Assembly: GCA_004352715.1 (NCBI GenBank)
Contig: SCFE01000120.1
Location: 670,032-734,031 of the forward strand
Direction: 5' to 3'
Source: Hofstenia miamia
Taxonomy: Eukaryota; Xenacoelomorpha; Acoela
Length of the DNA stretch: 64,000 nucleotides
The first letter of the stretch is position 1. Every line of letters begins with the position of its first letter. This document shows, in pieces, positions 25,001-37,975 of this stretch. A program made the position numbers and the translations under genes. The notes below the pieces were generated by a model that saw nothing but the letters and a program-made list of their open reading frames with translations, was not told where the DNA came from and did no database searches.

Positions 25001-28000
25001 CTATACCTCTGTTACATGGATTGACAGTTCAGAGGAATTAGACAACGGACTAATAAGTTCAAGGAATAAGAAAATTAAGCAATTAAGGTAACTAATTTTA
25101 CAACATGAAAATATTGTCATTCGATTAATTCTAAACAAAGCTAATAGATCACGTTATTGACATTGTACACAAGAGACTAAACGTTGATAACAATATCTTT
25201 AAAGCCAACAACCTTAGCCATTATTCATTCAAAAACATTAACACTAATTATTAATCCATCGCAGCAAGCGACTCTGAATTTCAATTAGTGATTATCATGA
25301 TTAATTCGCTGCACAGTTTCATAGGGAGTACAGGAGATTCCTCGAACGCCCTTGAATACTCACTAGGATTAGGCAGGAGTCCCAATTCGCTGTTACAACT
25401 ACAGTTCAAAAACCGCAAATTATAAATTTATAGAGAGTCACCTTGCAATAAGCAGATTTAATAGACAAAAGTTAAAAATTATGATCACACTAAATCACAT
25501 GCGCATACTAAGTTTACAAGCAAAACTAGCCCTTGATTGCCAATTATGAATAATCAGAGTAATAACCTCTTAAGCAGTTCGAATGAAATTAATTATGCAT
25601 GCAAACGCACATCATAAACCAAAAACTTTCTTTTCACGTTTCAACACGTTGAAAGCTGTGAGAAGGTATGAAACCAGCGCTTTGAGAAGTTCACGGGAAA
25701 CAATATATTTAACATTGACGGAAATAAACGATGAGCGCGGGAGGGGTAGAATTGCATACCCTGGATCATCGGTTATTCGCACAAAGAAAAGGTGAAAGAA
25801 GAAATTTAATTTAAAAATAAAAAGCTAACAAATATTGTGGGGAATATGGAAGGAGAAGTACTTATGTATTGAAAGCATTTTACGCACCGACATCCCTATT
25901 TGAAAGCAGAGTGACTGCATTTGAAGAGACACGCTGTGTAATAGTTAAAGCACTCAAAAACGAATAAAAGCTTCAGCTCAAGTGCTCAAAGTACAAGGGG
26001 AAAAGTAGCTGCTAACACACGTCCCAAGCCGTGAGAAGCGATATTGGTGGATCAAATACATTGAAAAATAACGTTACATCCATTTATTAAAATTTTATCA
26101 ATACAACTGATTTGAAAAGCTCACACTATAAAATTAAAGTCAATTCGAATTTTCTCTAAACTGTCTCAATGTAAAGAGCTCTTGACTTGAAATTATAGCG
26201 AATGTATTTAGTTCAAGTATCATTGAAAAATAAAGTTGACATTCTCCGTTTGAAGCATAAACAAGAGCCAAGTCGAATCATTTCTTCCATGTTAGCGTAT
26301 GTGAAGCTTATAGTTAATACTATATTGCTTTGAAAATGGAGAACATGACAGTGTAATAGCCAGAGACCACAGTTGGAAGTCCTCTGCAATCAAAGATATA
26401 AAAAGTATAAAATTTAAAACACTAATTAAATTTTGAAAAAAAATATTTTAGCAGCATAAAGAAGTAATTAATTGCAAAATTCCAGATCCATCTAAATGAA
26501 TTTATGAATACCAGTTGATGAACATAAATTATTTTTAGTCCTGCGCAAACCATTACAGAGGGATTGAATTATCAACCCAACTGTCAAACATAAGAAAGCA
26601 ACATTATGTCAGATGAATATTCAGACAATGGAGAAGGTTGCAAAAGCAAGAGGTAGAATTTCAAAACCATCTGGATTTTGTAATTTCTTAGAAAACAACC
26701 AATACTAATTTTAAATCCGCATAACTCAATGGAACAAGTCTGCATTGAAATGCGATAGGGAAGGAATTAGTGAACATTGGGAAATAAATCAGTTATAGTA
26801 CTTGCCTTACTTGTTTACATAAATGATAAACAGTCGAGTAAGTATTACAATTTCGTAGATATTTTTGAAATCAGTTTCTCGAATTTAATGTACAATGGTC
26901 GTTTTCGAGAAACATTTACAATTTCACAGCTGCTATTATATAATTTAACAAGTGCCTGTAATTGACTACAAAATAACGTTTTCAAGTTTTACATTTGCTT
27001 CAATAAAAATTTGATTTGGAACAATGAAACGATCATAAATCTTGACAATAACTACAATGGATGAAATGAAAACTTCACACACTTGGTGTAAAAAAATAAA
27101 TCATGTAAAACTGTGTTTAGACTAGACAACTAGGTATTAACTAGAAGGAGAGAATTTAATGGGAAGAAAACAAACCTTTGAACTAGCTTTTTATCGTTAT
27201 CAGAATATAGAGGCCAATCTAGCGAGATCTCTCTTAAGAAAGATTTGTGAATGTAGTATTTGTCTCCTCGCAAAGTAGCTACCTAAAGACAGGAATTTTA
27301 TACATTAATATAAAGCGCTTGATAGACAACTGTTATCAATGTATACAACTATAATCACACTTCAAAGCAAATGTAGAGGAAGCGATAATGTAAAACACGC
27401 CATTCTTATGCATGTGGAAGAAGAACTAAACGTATTGACTTAGGGAATAAACTTAAGGTTAAACATCAAAATATCTAAGTTTCATATGGACGAAATAATT
27501 ATATTTGAAAACGCTTTTTACCTCTGATGAGATAACTGACTAATTCATTATTATGGAACAATCTTTGAACGAAAAACAATGTTGCAAAATAAAATATTTT
27601 TATTCACTACAACATTTTCCTAAGAAAACACTGACTTCGTTTGCAGTCAAACTAACCCCGGTAAGACAAAATCTCTCGTGGTGGACAAGCAATTCCAGTT
27701 AAAATTAAATTTTTCATATTTTAGTGTAGTATTTTGTGGTTTTTTGGTTCATATAAAATTGAAAATTGGATTTCAGAAATAAATATTATAAACTACTATG
27801 TTTATGAGAAGTTACAACGTTATAAAAGGTTTATGTTAACGTACACAATGAAGTGACGACAAAAATGTGTAATGAATAACTCAACTTAGTTGCCAAACTA
27901 ACATACTATATATCGTTTTAAACAAATTCATACATTACGTATGTATTACTACTAAGAAATATATGGTCCAAATCATGCAATAAAAATTAATTGATGTACA

Positions 28001-31000
28001 GCATGCGTTGATAGGGCTCGATATTACCGATTGAAGGATATGATTTGATAGATGTTCATGACAGCTATCAAAAATTTCCGATAACTGAAATTAGTAAGTA
28101 ACTAATATTGGAGAAATGCAGTTAAAAGTTTCAAACATAAAAATCCCTTCATTATTGAGAGCCGTTTTCTTTGAGGATGCTTTAAAAAATCCAACTACTC
28201 AGATTCGCTTAGATAGCTCACAAACAAAAGAAAAATAAAAGGAAGATAATTTAAAGATATCATGAAATAGTTTACGTTCTCAGGCATTAATTATGAATGC
28301 ATTGCAAATTGGTTTCGCAATCTGTTGCCAAATAATTCAATAAAAGCTACTTGCTCTTATTGAAATATACACAATTAAAAATTAAGTATTTGCTCTTTGA
28401 AAAACATCATTTTATGTAATAAACTCCCACTATTTAACGCATATGATGGAATTATAAAAATTTAAACAGATGGATGTTAATTTTCCAAAGCACTACACGC
28501 GCAGTTTAAATATGAACATCGAGAAAATGGCTAAGAATTACAATGTTTATGAGATTACACAAAGTAGCAGCCCCAAGAAATGCATATTTGTAAATTTTTC
28601 AATCATCGTGAACCAATTAAGAAAACCCTCAATTATGAATATTATAGTCCTTCAAAAACATTATGGAGATGATTTCAAAAGTTCACAAAATAGGCTCGAT
28701 TACGTGCTCAATTAATCTACTTTAAAAAGGAGGAGCAATTGATATGAAAATAAGAATAGAAATAGTGTCAAATTTAAAAAGATGGCGGCCGATACGAATG
28801 CTCCAATGATGAAATAAGGTATGGAAAATATATATATATATAATGGAAATATATATAAAAATTATTCAACAATTTACATTTACCACAAACAATCGTTTCA
28901 ATCAAATGTGAAAAAGAAATTGAAGTGTTTTACTTTACATTTAATGAAACAACAACGTTTCAATTTAAAGTGTCCCAGTTTTCAGGACGAAGGAATGCTA
29001 ACCAAAGTGTGAGTGGAATAGTTCATCGAAGCTACTCTAACAGATCTTATAGAAATGGACGACAAAGTAGCATTCGTTAATGCATTGTATAATGTTGCTT
29101 CGCAAACGCACTTTTGAAAAATATATAATTGATGTTCAACCTTAAATTTATGAAGGATATTTGCAATTTTATTCAAAGCGAAAGAAGCCAATTCATACGA
29201 ACGTTTGGTAAATCGTAAAAATATACTAACTGCATTTGTAAAAAAGAATAAAACCGCGTAGGGGAATATAAATCTTCGAATGCAAATTCCCATTCAAATT
29301 TATAATTTTCGTCATAATCCAAGCGACGGGAAGCTGATTAGTTGCAAAGACATTATCATAGAAGACTGCAGGTCACAAATGAAAAGTGATAAAACTTTAA
29401 TAAACATCGACTAACAACCTACAACAACGAAATGCCATATTTGTAGAATAAGAAAAACGGCGTACTTTAAATATGAGATATTAAAAAGATTTGATATATA
29501 TATATATATATATACACTAATACCTCCTCTATGTATTTTTTCCACATAACCATATAAGCTGAATTTCCCACATAAATTCCTGAATTTTCGTAGGACATAG
29601 TCTTTTGGTAGTCACTACCTTCATGCAAAATATTTAATGGATCGATGGATTTTTTAGGAAGTAATAGCCAAAAAGTTAATTTTCGGCCAAAATCCCAAAC
29701 TCCCTCTATGTAGTATGGAANAAAAACCATACTACGGAGAGGGAGGTATTAGTATATATATATGTATATATATATATATATATAGGAAAACTAAAATTTT
29801 CCAATGATCGCGTCTTTAAGCAAAGTTCCTTGAAATTTTGTAAGATACTGGCTCCTTATACATACGACTCCTATACTAAATATAATTAAGTGCCTAAGTC
29901 CGACAGAATATTTGGGGGAGTAGTAAAGCCAAAAATAAGGTTTCGATTTGACTTCCCCTTATGTAAGCACGGACGGATCTAGGAATTTTCAAATGGGTGC
30001 GCGGTTCGATATAACTTCAAGTTTAAAATAGATTACTTAAATAATAATGCAATACTGAAATTCATGAGCAACTTTTCAATGTTTAGATTTAATTCAACAC
30101 TAACATAAGCTTACAATTTGAAAATATAACTTGCGCATCCCTTATCATAGCCAATGGTGAAGGCCGCAAAGCGCGGCGCCTTAAATCTGTGCCTGTATGT
30201 AAGGGAAAGCTTTTGAGCCTTCGCACATGTTGGTAAGTTTTACGATTAGAAAAGTAAGTCAAAAGAAAACTATACTGTAAACGTAAATAATAATCCCTTA
30301 TGGATCTTTATGTTTTAATAAGAAATCTAATTGGAGGAAAGCTACTTTAACCTAAAATAATCGATGACATTCCTCGCTGTAACTATCCATTCAATGAAAA
30401 CGTTTACAAACGACATTGACGCAGAAAGCAAATTGCACTCAGTTAACTGATAATTGCATAGTAAATAAATATAAGATCATGAGGAAAACCTAATTGTGTA
30501 AAGGTGGTTTCAACAATTTTTTTAGTCATCATCGATTAATTTAAAATAAAAATGCAATATTGGTACTAGTAAAAAATAAGTATTTCATGTACATATTATA
30601 TCGAAATATATTTAACAGTTTCCATAAAATATTGATGTTTACAATGCTAATGTGTTTTAATGGGTTTGTAAAATATGTCGAAAATTACTAAAAACTGCAA
30701 AAAACTAAAATGGCCCTTCTTGAGATATCACGTTTTTGTTTGATTTTAATTGTTTCTTGTATTCAAGTCAAAGATACCGTTCAAAACTAAATTATGTTAT
30801 GAGATCAAAACAAGAACCCCATGCATTCATTTTAAAATTATATAAAAAATTCTTATTAAAAGTAAATATATTCTCAAAACGAATACATATTTTTTAAAAA
30901 AATCAATACTTTTTACTCATTCATGTCAAAATTATTGTAAACAGTTTACTTGCTGTGAGAAGTGGATATTCTACTGACGATACACATTCAGAAAATATTC

Positions 31001-34000
31001 AATTTTACTAACAATCTCTACTGTAATAACAGAGTTATATTTTCAATAAATAGCAGCATTTGACAGAATTGGCAATAAGGTTATAACTGAAAATGAGGGC
31101 AAAGAGTGAAAACCGGTATAAATGCAATTGACAATCACTCAGAATATTTTTTTCTCCGATGATAGAAATTGAATAAAACTCGAAGTTCAATTTTCTAGGC
31201 AATTAAAGTACTACTTATGTGTTTGAATTGGGCTGATAACAAAGAAACGCCCACTTTGTATTTAAAAATTTCCCGGCACAATAATGTAATTCAACACTTA
31301 AATGAAAAACAAAACGATATTAAGAGGAACTCAATTTCTCACAGCCTAAAATTGAAATTTAACATATTCTATTAATAATGGTTTGCATACTAAACTTTCT
31401 TGGTTATGCCAATACATATTATTAGTATAGGGAACTAGCAGTGCTTAATTGAATTGGAATAGTCTAAGCTAAAAATTTGAGCACCCAAAATTAGAAACCA
31501 ATTTTCGTTCAACTTCCAAGATTGTATTAGTTTATGCAATAAGTATGCTTAAATTTATAGTTATTTCGATAAATAACTAAAACAGCTGTTATAATTTTTT
31601 ACAGAGAAATATCAAACGCGTCCTCGTAATATCATTTTAAAAAATAGTAACAATACAATTCACTATATAAATTACTTTGTTACAAATTGTGACAAGAGGT
31701 GCCAAATCTACAAGTTGTTAAACAGTTAGCAATGCTAAGCTCTCCGAATGACTTTTACTCTATTAATATATCAAATAAATTTAATAACTAACTTTAATAT
31801 ACACTATTGATGCATAATACGAATATAAAGGGAAAATCATTGCTTGAGAAATTTTATATCATTTTAAGATCTAATATAAGCCAAAAATTTTTAAGAATAA
31901 ATCATTGCATTTCCTGAACTGAAAAATATACAATTGCTATTTTAAATGAAATTATTTAAATAATAAAGCGATACAAAGCATGTTTAAGACAAACAAATAC
32001 ACAGACCAAACAATGTTAGCTAGAAACAGATGTTGCAATTTGAAAAAGTCTATTCATTACACAATGAACATTGTATTTATTCTGAAAATTTAAAAATTGA
32101 AGCTTCACGCCAAGAAATGAAAAATATATACTATCAAAATAATATATGGGTGCTCTACACACATTAATAATTGTAATAATTATTACAACAATTAATGGTA
32201 TCATACTAAATTCATTTTAAATTATTAAACGTATGTTCAATTAAAGTTTTTGATTACTTTTCGAGATTCAGTGTGTTACGAACATCCGAGTGCACAAATT
32301 TAATCTAATAAAACACCCATCCAACTGAGCTAATCACCAGAACCCTATTGTTAATATGTTAAATTTCCCAGAAACGTTAAACCAAATCACTTAAATCAGT
32401 GTCAATTGCATGTTAACGCATCATATTGACATGATATTCAATACTTACTCGAAATTAATACGAAATTACAGTTAAATATTCGCAAAAAATTGTGTTCGTT
32501 TCTGACAAATTGTATCACAAGTGAGAATCAAAAAATATTGGAAAAAGTAAAAAACAATATAGCAGCACAGTATTAGAAAGCATTTATTTGATTTCTAAAG
32601 CCGAGGTACAGAGCACGTGATGACACCACTAACAATACAAATAACTTTGCAATGTGTAAACATGAAAATTATAATAAAAATGTACGCTTCATATGAAATT
32701 GATCTTGAAAAAATAAAGTTGCAAATATAGTTTGAGGCAACATCATTATGCATTATTCCCAATCTCGAGTGGTTTCGTTCACCAGTCATTCTTCAAGTGT
32801 TAATAATTTGTAATAATAGTTTTTTCCAAGCTGACTGAAATGTGCAAATCGTGATATATGGACACATCCATTGGGAAACATGCTCGAAAGCAATTTATGA
32901 AAATTCCAATTTTATAAAAAAGAATTAGTCTCACCAGCCTTAATATTCAGGTCCAACGTCCATGGTACCAATAAGTAATCTTAACTGTTTCTAGGTAAAC
33001 AGACAACCAAATCAAGGAGTTCGCCCGAAACTCATACTAGTGAATTTGGTACAAATATCGGTACTTGTATTTTCCTAGTGACATTTTAAGCAGATACTAA
33101 GATTGGGCATTAGGCAAGTTTGCTATATATATATATATATATATATATATAAGATAAATTTTACTCAAAATGGCAACTAAGTATAGCTCTATAATTACTC
33201 AACAATGTAGTAAAAAGAGTTAGCCGGAACATGGCAAACTTAGAGTACATTGCACAAACAATATTGCGATTCACAGCCGCCATATGTCATACAACAAATC
33301 TCTACTCTATTTTTCATATGTCAGCAATGTACTCCTTGATATGGCGCAATGTCCCCTTTTTTAGCATTTTGTACGTACATAGCGACATATAACTACATGT
33401 ATATATATCGCTCTGTAAAAAATATTTTGCGTATCACCGCGTTTCTACACAAATGCTTGAAATTTTCCATAACAGATTTTTATGCACCCTAGCTCCCCGC
33501 TAAAAATCATTAAGTTCTGTTAACCATTACCAATGTAATAGCTAAAATAACTTTTTTAGAAAAATCGGTATCTGCGGCTATGTTATACATTGAATTTATA
33601 TACGTCAATTAATATACGTCATTTTTCATTTTTGATAGTAGAGATCGGTAATAATATAAATGCATACAGACAGCAATAAATTTATTAATGTTCTTCGGGT
33701 AAGAAATTTTAACAGTTAGAAACAAATGTCATATCGGGAGAGTCACTGAGAAATTTAATATTAATTGAATAGAAACAAAATTCAAAGTTAGTTAAACATT
33801 GAGTTGAATGGCATTATATCAAACAAATTACCTCTGAAAGAATATTAAGAACAGTAGCAGAAAGTTCATCACAAGAAAGGCCAGTGTTTTTAATTCTTTT
33901 ACTCAATTCAAGATGACGAAAAGGAGCCAAAGCAAGATAGTGTATAACGTACTGCCTAAACATATCGACATTGTATTTTTATAGTAGAATTTTTGTAAAC

Positions 34001-35088
34001 CTTAAAAGTTTCGTATTAGGCACTGTTGGCTTATGAGCTTGTAATTTATTAGAATCTTTTAATTGTGATGATGACTTAGTTTGAAGGCTGTTTTCATTGA
34101 CCGCGTCATGAATCGGTGATATTCTGTACGTATCGTGCAAACGAAGATCTTGATAAGACCGAGCATTAGAGTAAGATTTTTTATCTGAACCCGAATTTGT
34201 ACTATTTACTAATGAATTGGTTATTTTATTTGGCCGAGACGGAGCCATTGGTCTGGTTGAAATGCGCATTGGCCCAACTGCAGTTTCAGAATGAGATATT
34301 GGAAGATTTCTCGAGGACTTAAACCCGTCAGAATGAGGTGATTGTACTGTATTTACTTTCAGCTTACGACCTAAATTATAATTAACATTTAAAGTAAAAT
34401 AAGCATCATACCAATTTTAGTACCGGAGTGCTCTTTTAATTGCTTAGTACTGTATTTTTTAAGATCTTCTTCTGCTTTACTCATTTTAACTAATGTTTCT
34501 TGATACACATCATCATTAGCCTTGATAACCATCCGATGATTAAAATTGGCCAACGAAGTAAAGCTTTTTCTAAAAATGTAAATCTACTCTCAATAAAATA
34601 GTAAAGTACTTATTAGCATTTTCAGAAATAGCTTCATACGATCCCTGGAGATCAACTGGAAGAGATATAATTGTAAAATCAAAACGCCGTTCACCCTTCA
34701 AGGCTGGAAATCTAAATTCCTAAAACAAATTAATGTACAACTTAAATTAATATACCCCATGTGATCCAGAAAACTTCACAGCAGGAAGTACAGATGAACC
34801 TTTGCAAAATTTCAATGAGTCGTCAATTGCTTTTAATGCTGAATCCGTACATTTTACTAACATAACAGTCTTCTGACCAGTATTGTTAAATCCAAGCTTA
34901 AATGAACTCATCCCAGATTGGAAATCTAGAACGGCAGTTTTTTATAAAATAAGAATTAGTTTCTGATAATAGCAATTATGAATTAAATATAACGAGAAAT
35001 GCTTACCTAAGGACGAAGTCGTCCGTCTAATTATTTTTCTTACATAGAATTTAAACAACTGGTCAAAATCAATCAGATGACTTATAGA
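20811..35088 (-). CDS. ELL: RNA polymerase II elongation factor ELL
   Basis: Ten exons on the - strand keep phase across every junction: 35088-35007, 34925-34756, 34719-34610, 34569-34412, 34370-34001, 33955-33832, 27282-27176, 22072-22021, 21383-21229 and 21180-20811. The product, about 565 residues, follows ELL along its length: an N-terminal domain with KCTDSALKAI, VKFSGSHG, DLQGSYEAI and KANDDVYQETL; a Ser/Thr/Pro-rich linker; RQYVIHYLALAPFRHLEL, the conserved helical block; DWPLYSDNDKKLV; a second low-complexity linker; and the occludin/ELL domain. ELL suppresses transient pausing of RNA polymerase II and works in the super and little elongation complexes in the nucleus. The first exon listed has a good acceptor before it, so the start may lie further upstream, or the ATG at 34911 may be used. 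Confidence 0.9.
23120..23565 (+). pseudogene. Mariner-like transposase C-terminus remnant
   Basis: Within an ELL intron and antisense to it, one frame reads HTSPNDPG...VFQPWQSTDHNVQDLGFFNAIQSL. The QP-xx-S-x-D-x-N-x-x-DLGFF-x-x-IQSL block is the region before the last catalytic Asp of mariner-like transposases best known from plants and oomycetes. A second frame continues as ELVKAVEGLF and ICARE, with at least one stop. Only the last third is present and it is frameshifted, so it is inactive. No terminal repeats were found. Confidence 0.65.
24000..27175. other. ELL intron sequence without recognised content
   Basis: AT-rich intron. Open frames at 24999-24739 (-) and 25583-25795 (+) have some codon-like look but no motif I can place; they could be eroded transposon coding. 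Confidence 0.4.
27176..27282 (-). CDS. ELL: ELL exon 7
   Basis: It lies between tgtctttag and gtttgt. The 107 bp encode VATLRGDKYYIHKS...LDWPLYSDNDKKLVQ, the block that follows the middle helical domain in ELL proteins. The introns on its sides are about 6.5 kb and 5.1 kb. Phase 0 in, phase 2 out. Confidence 0.88.
27283..29514. other. ELL intron sequence without recognised content
   Basis: First part of the 6.5-kb ELL intron between exons 6 and 7. Short AT microsatellites occur at about 28829 and 29493; nothing else is recognised. Confidence 0.45.
29515..29753. mobile_element. Tc1/mariner (Stowaway-like) MITE with TA flanks
   Basis: The left end cactaatacctcctctatg is mirrored at the right end by the inverse complement of actaatacctccctctcc, and both abut AT-repeat DNA, so a TA target duplication is possible but cannot be distinguished from the repeat. 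Just before the right end, ctccctctatgtagtatgg and its near inverse complement surround one N (29721), making a hairpin with the N at its tip. Confidence 0.6.
29968..30195. mobile_element. hAT-like MITE, 228 bp, perfect 8-bp target duplication
   Basis: tatgtaag occurs at 29960-29967 and again at 30196-30203. Ends are cacggacggatctagg and the inverse complement of caggcacagatttaagg, imperfect but alignable. It lies within an ELL intron. Non-coding. Confidence 0.75.
30204..33831. other. ELL intron sequence; AT microsatellite at 33124-33151
   Basis: The remainder of the 6.5-kb ELL intron. A pure (AT)n tract of 28 bases stands at 33124-33151. No further exon, RNA gene or terminal repeat was found. 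Confidence 0.5.
33832..35088 (-). CDS. ELL: ELL exons 1-6: N-terminal elongation domain and middle helical block
   Basis: Six closely spaced exons with introns of 36-81 bp. Exon 2 (34925-34756) begins in the frame of exon 1 and contains KCTDSALKAI, which aligns with the start of the ELL family N-terminal domain. Exon 3 gives EFRFPALKGERRF and DLQGSYEAI. Exon 4 gives RMVIKANDDVYQ and KMSKAEEDL. Exon 5 is the 123-codon Ser/Asn-rich linker. Exon 6 gives RQYVIHYLALAPFRHLEL. All donors are GT and all acceptors AG. This cluster ends only about 300 bp before the compositional break near 35.4 kb. Confidence 0.88.
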
Positions 35089-35648
35089 CTATATGGAGAA
35101 AAATGAAATCCTATTAATTAAATACAACTAATAATTTTATTATTAAAAATTAAATAATTAATTTTCCTATTCAGAACTTTTTTAATAATTAGCAATAGTA
35201 TTTAAAAATAATATTGGAATATTTAAAAATATTTAAGCTAATATCGGGACACAGCTCTTAATTCAAATATTCAAAACCAGGAGTTTAGGTTGATGTTAGC
35301 TAAAGTTATCTAAATTACAAATTGGGCTAAGAACTAAAAATGCTATAGTTTTTAATCAGGAAATTCTAAATCAACGCAATTTAGAAAAAATAAATTGTGC
35401 TTCTACATGTGGAATTGATATTTCTATTTAAATAAATATCTTACATGTATATGTTTTATGTATTTTTTGTTAACTGTGTTGCAAAATGTTCTTTATTTAT
35501 TGGTTTTGGGGTTTTTATATATAATTTGCCCCTGTTGAAAGATAGAGATGTTAATATAGATTTAAAACACAACTCAAAATCTGTAAATATTAATATTGAA
35601 TGGCATAATGATTTTAGCCAACTTTTCAGTAAACCATTGTTTAGGTTA
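35089..35648. other. Upstream of recognised ELL exons; composition break
   Basis: No promoter element can be supported. The last CpG dinucleotides before the CpG-free stretch are at about 35245 and 35375. Confidence 0.5.
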
Positions 35649-36035
35649 GGTTGGTAGTTGAAATGAATGCCAATTTTCTCAAAATGAATTCCAAATATCT
35701 CAAAACAGATACTGTTGTTGCTGAGCAACAAAGTGGCTTTAGCCAATTAAATTAGTAAAATATCATTTTTATTTAATGACATTTAGACAGTTTTTTTTTG
35801 TACAGTGTGCTTTATAAAGTCATGATTAATATTGTTGCCTAAAAATTCTACACTAATGGATATAGTAAAAATGCATTTCTATGTTCATTGAGTTGAAAAT
35901 AGTCATTTAAAAAGTGTTCTAATATTGATGTCCCATCAAAGTTCTGTCCCATATACACAACTTTCAATCAGTATCCATTTTGAGATATTTTGTATTTGTT
36001 TTGAGAAATGTGGTATCCACTTAAAGTAACAACAA
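35649..36035. mobile_element. MITE copy 1, 9-bp target duplication
   Basis: The left end ggttggtagttgaaatgaat is mirrored by the right end ...ttaaagtaacaac, and internal blocks tctcaaaatgaa repeat near both ends in opposite orientation. tttaggtta stands directly outside at 35640-35648 and 36036-36044. A 9-bp duplication points to a Mutator-like or similar superfamily. It is the same family as 37976-38401. Non-coding. Confidence 0.75.
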
Positions 36036-36044
36036 TTTAGGTTA

Positions 36045-37966
36045 ATGATGCTAAGATAAAAAATCAAATACCCAGTTTGATTCAGTTCAACACTTTTAAT
36101 ATGTACTTAAGATTGTTTATATTTAATAGAATGCTGCCATTAAAAATCATAAGCACAAATTTGAAAATGAAATTTTCAATAACTGAAATTGAACTTAAGC
36201 TACTAAAATGTTTCTTTAATATTTTCTCAAATCACTTGTACTAGAATTTACTTGAAATCATGGAATTTTTTTTCCAAAGCATTAAATTTTTAATGGTTAT
36301 ATATTTTTCCTGTTTAGTTCATAGTTTAGAGATGAAAATTTTAGTGAACTTTGAAATATTATATTAAAAATGATCTGCAAAAAATTGCATTCAAATAGTA
36401 TACTCAAAAAAGCCTTTGACCATTTTCATTTGACTAAATGGGATAGGAAAACAAAATTTTAATTTTTCTTTAATTGTTCTCATTTTACATGTTTTCCCAT
36501 AAATATCACAACAAACTGGAAACCATCAGTTTTTCTTTTATTTTATTAAGGTTTTTGTTTCTATTTTTGAAGTGTTGCTTCTGCTTTTGACATTTATTTA
36601 TATATTCTCAGTGAACTATTGTTGTATTTACAGCTAGTAACTATGATATCTTTCAATGTAAAATATGGTAGTTAAGTCCTTTGTATTACTGAAAGTTAAT
36701 GACTGCTGAACAGCAGCAATGATTCCAAAAAATTGGTGATGGGATTAGACTACAAAATCTTAATTTCCCCTAAATACAAGATCAATTAAAACTTGGTCTT
36801 CACATTTTTGTGATTTTCTTGAGAAAATATATAAAATGAGGGTAATCAAAAATTAAATAGAATTTTGTGATTCTCCCCTATTTTGTTTTCTACCTTTAAA
36901 TACTGATAAATTTGTATTGTAGATAAATTTCTATTTTCAATAGATGTCTTCAATATTTTCAAGTGAATATTCAATCAAGATTAAGATTAACTATTAATTA
37001 TTTCTCTTTCTTGAAGATTCTGATTGTAGAAATTTCTGTTGATAGTAGGAGGCCTGATATGTACATTTAATAGAAATTTTGCACAACATGGACTTGGACA
37101 GTTATTCATCATTGTGTTGGCTTCCTACCCAATTGGAGGAATTTTCATTGCCATAGTAATTTATATATTTCATTAACATAGTTATTTATATATTGTGTTA
37201 ATTAGAAGTTAAGAAGATACTGCTAATATTTGATCAATTTGAGACATAATCTTTCTTATCTATTCAATATTTTTGGATTTATACCAAGAAAGCTTGCATG
37301 TTGAATTTATAAAAAGCATTGAAACTTTAATTAAATAGGAGATATTAATTGTAATGACCTTAGGCCATCATGTTACAATAGTTGAATATAGCATTTTTCC
37401 CTGAAAGCATAGGTATATAACATTTATGTGAAATGCCCTTTTTCCTAAATCACCTTAGTAGCAGTGGTTATTATTTGTAGCTTTGAACTTCATGTCATTG
37501 ACAAAATATATAAATTTCTTTATCATTGAAACATGCCAGTTCTACTTCAAATTCTGATATGCAATTAAATCTAAGAATCCTTTCTTGTAAGTGAGATTTA
37601 TTTGAGGTCATATTTGTTTTGAACAACATAATTTTCCTGCTAACTATTGATTTTAGAATGCCATGATGCTTGTAGGCCTGCCAGGCAGATCCTCATTTGT
37701 GAGCCTGAAGAGGAACAAACATAAGGATGAAAGGTATTAAGTACCTATTTGACAGACAAGAGACTAATCTATTAAATTTTAAAATAAGAAGGTAATATTA
37801 ACTTGTCTTCAATGTGGATGAGCACTGACAGTAAAGTTTTCTGCTAAACCTAATATATATATGTATATATTGTGGTATAAAGAAGTTGAACCTACTCTTA
37901 TTCTTTATTTATTGCAATTTCAATTATAGTCTTTTGATATTATTTCAATTGCTAATCTGATGAACT
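36045..37966. other. CpG-free AT-rich DNA, no gene
   Basis: No exon, RNA or repeat boundary recognised. No CpG was found by eye. Confidence 0.6.
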
Positions 37967-37975
37967 GACAAATGG

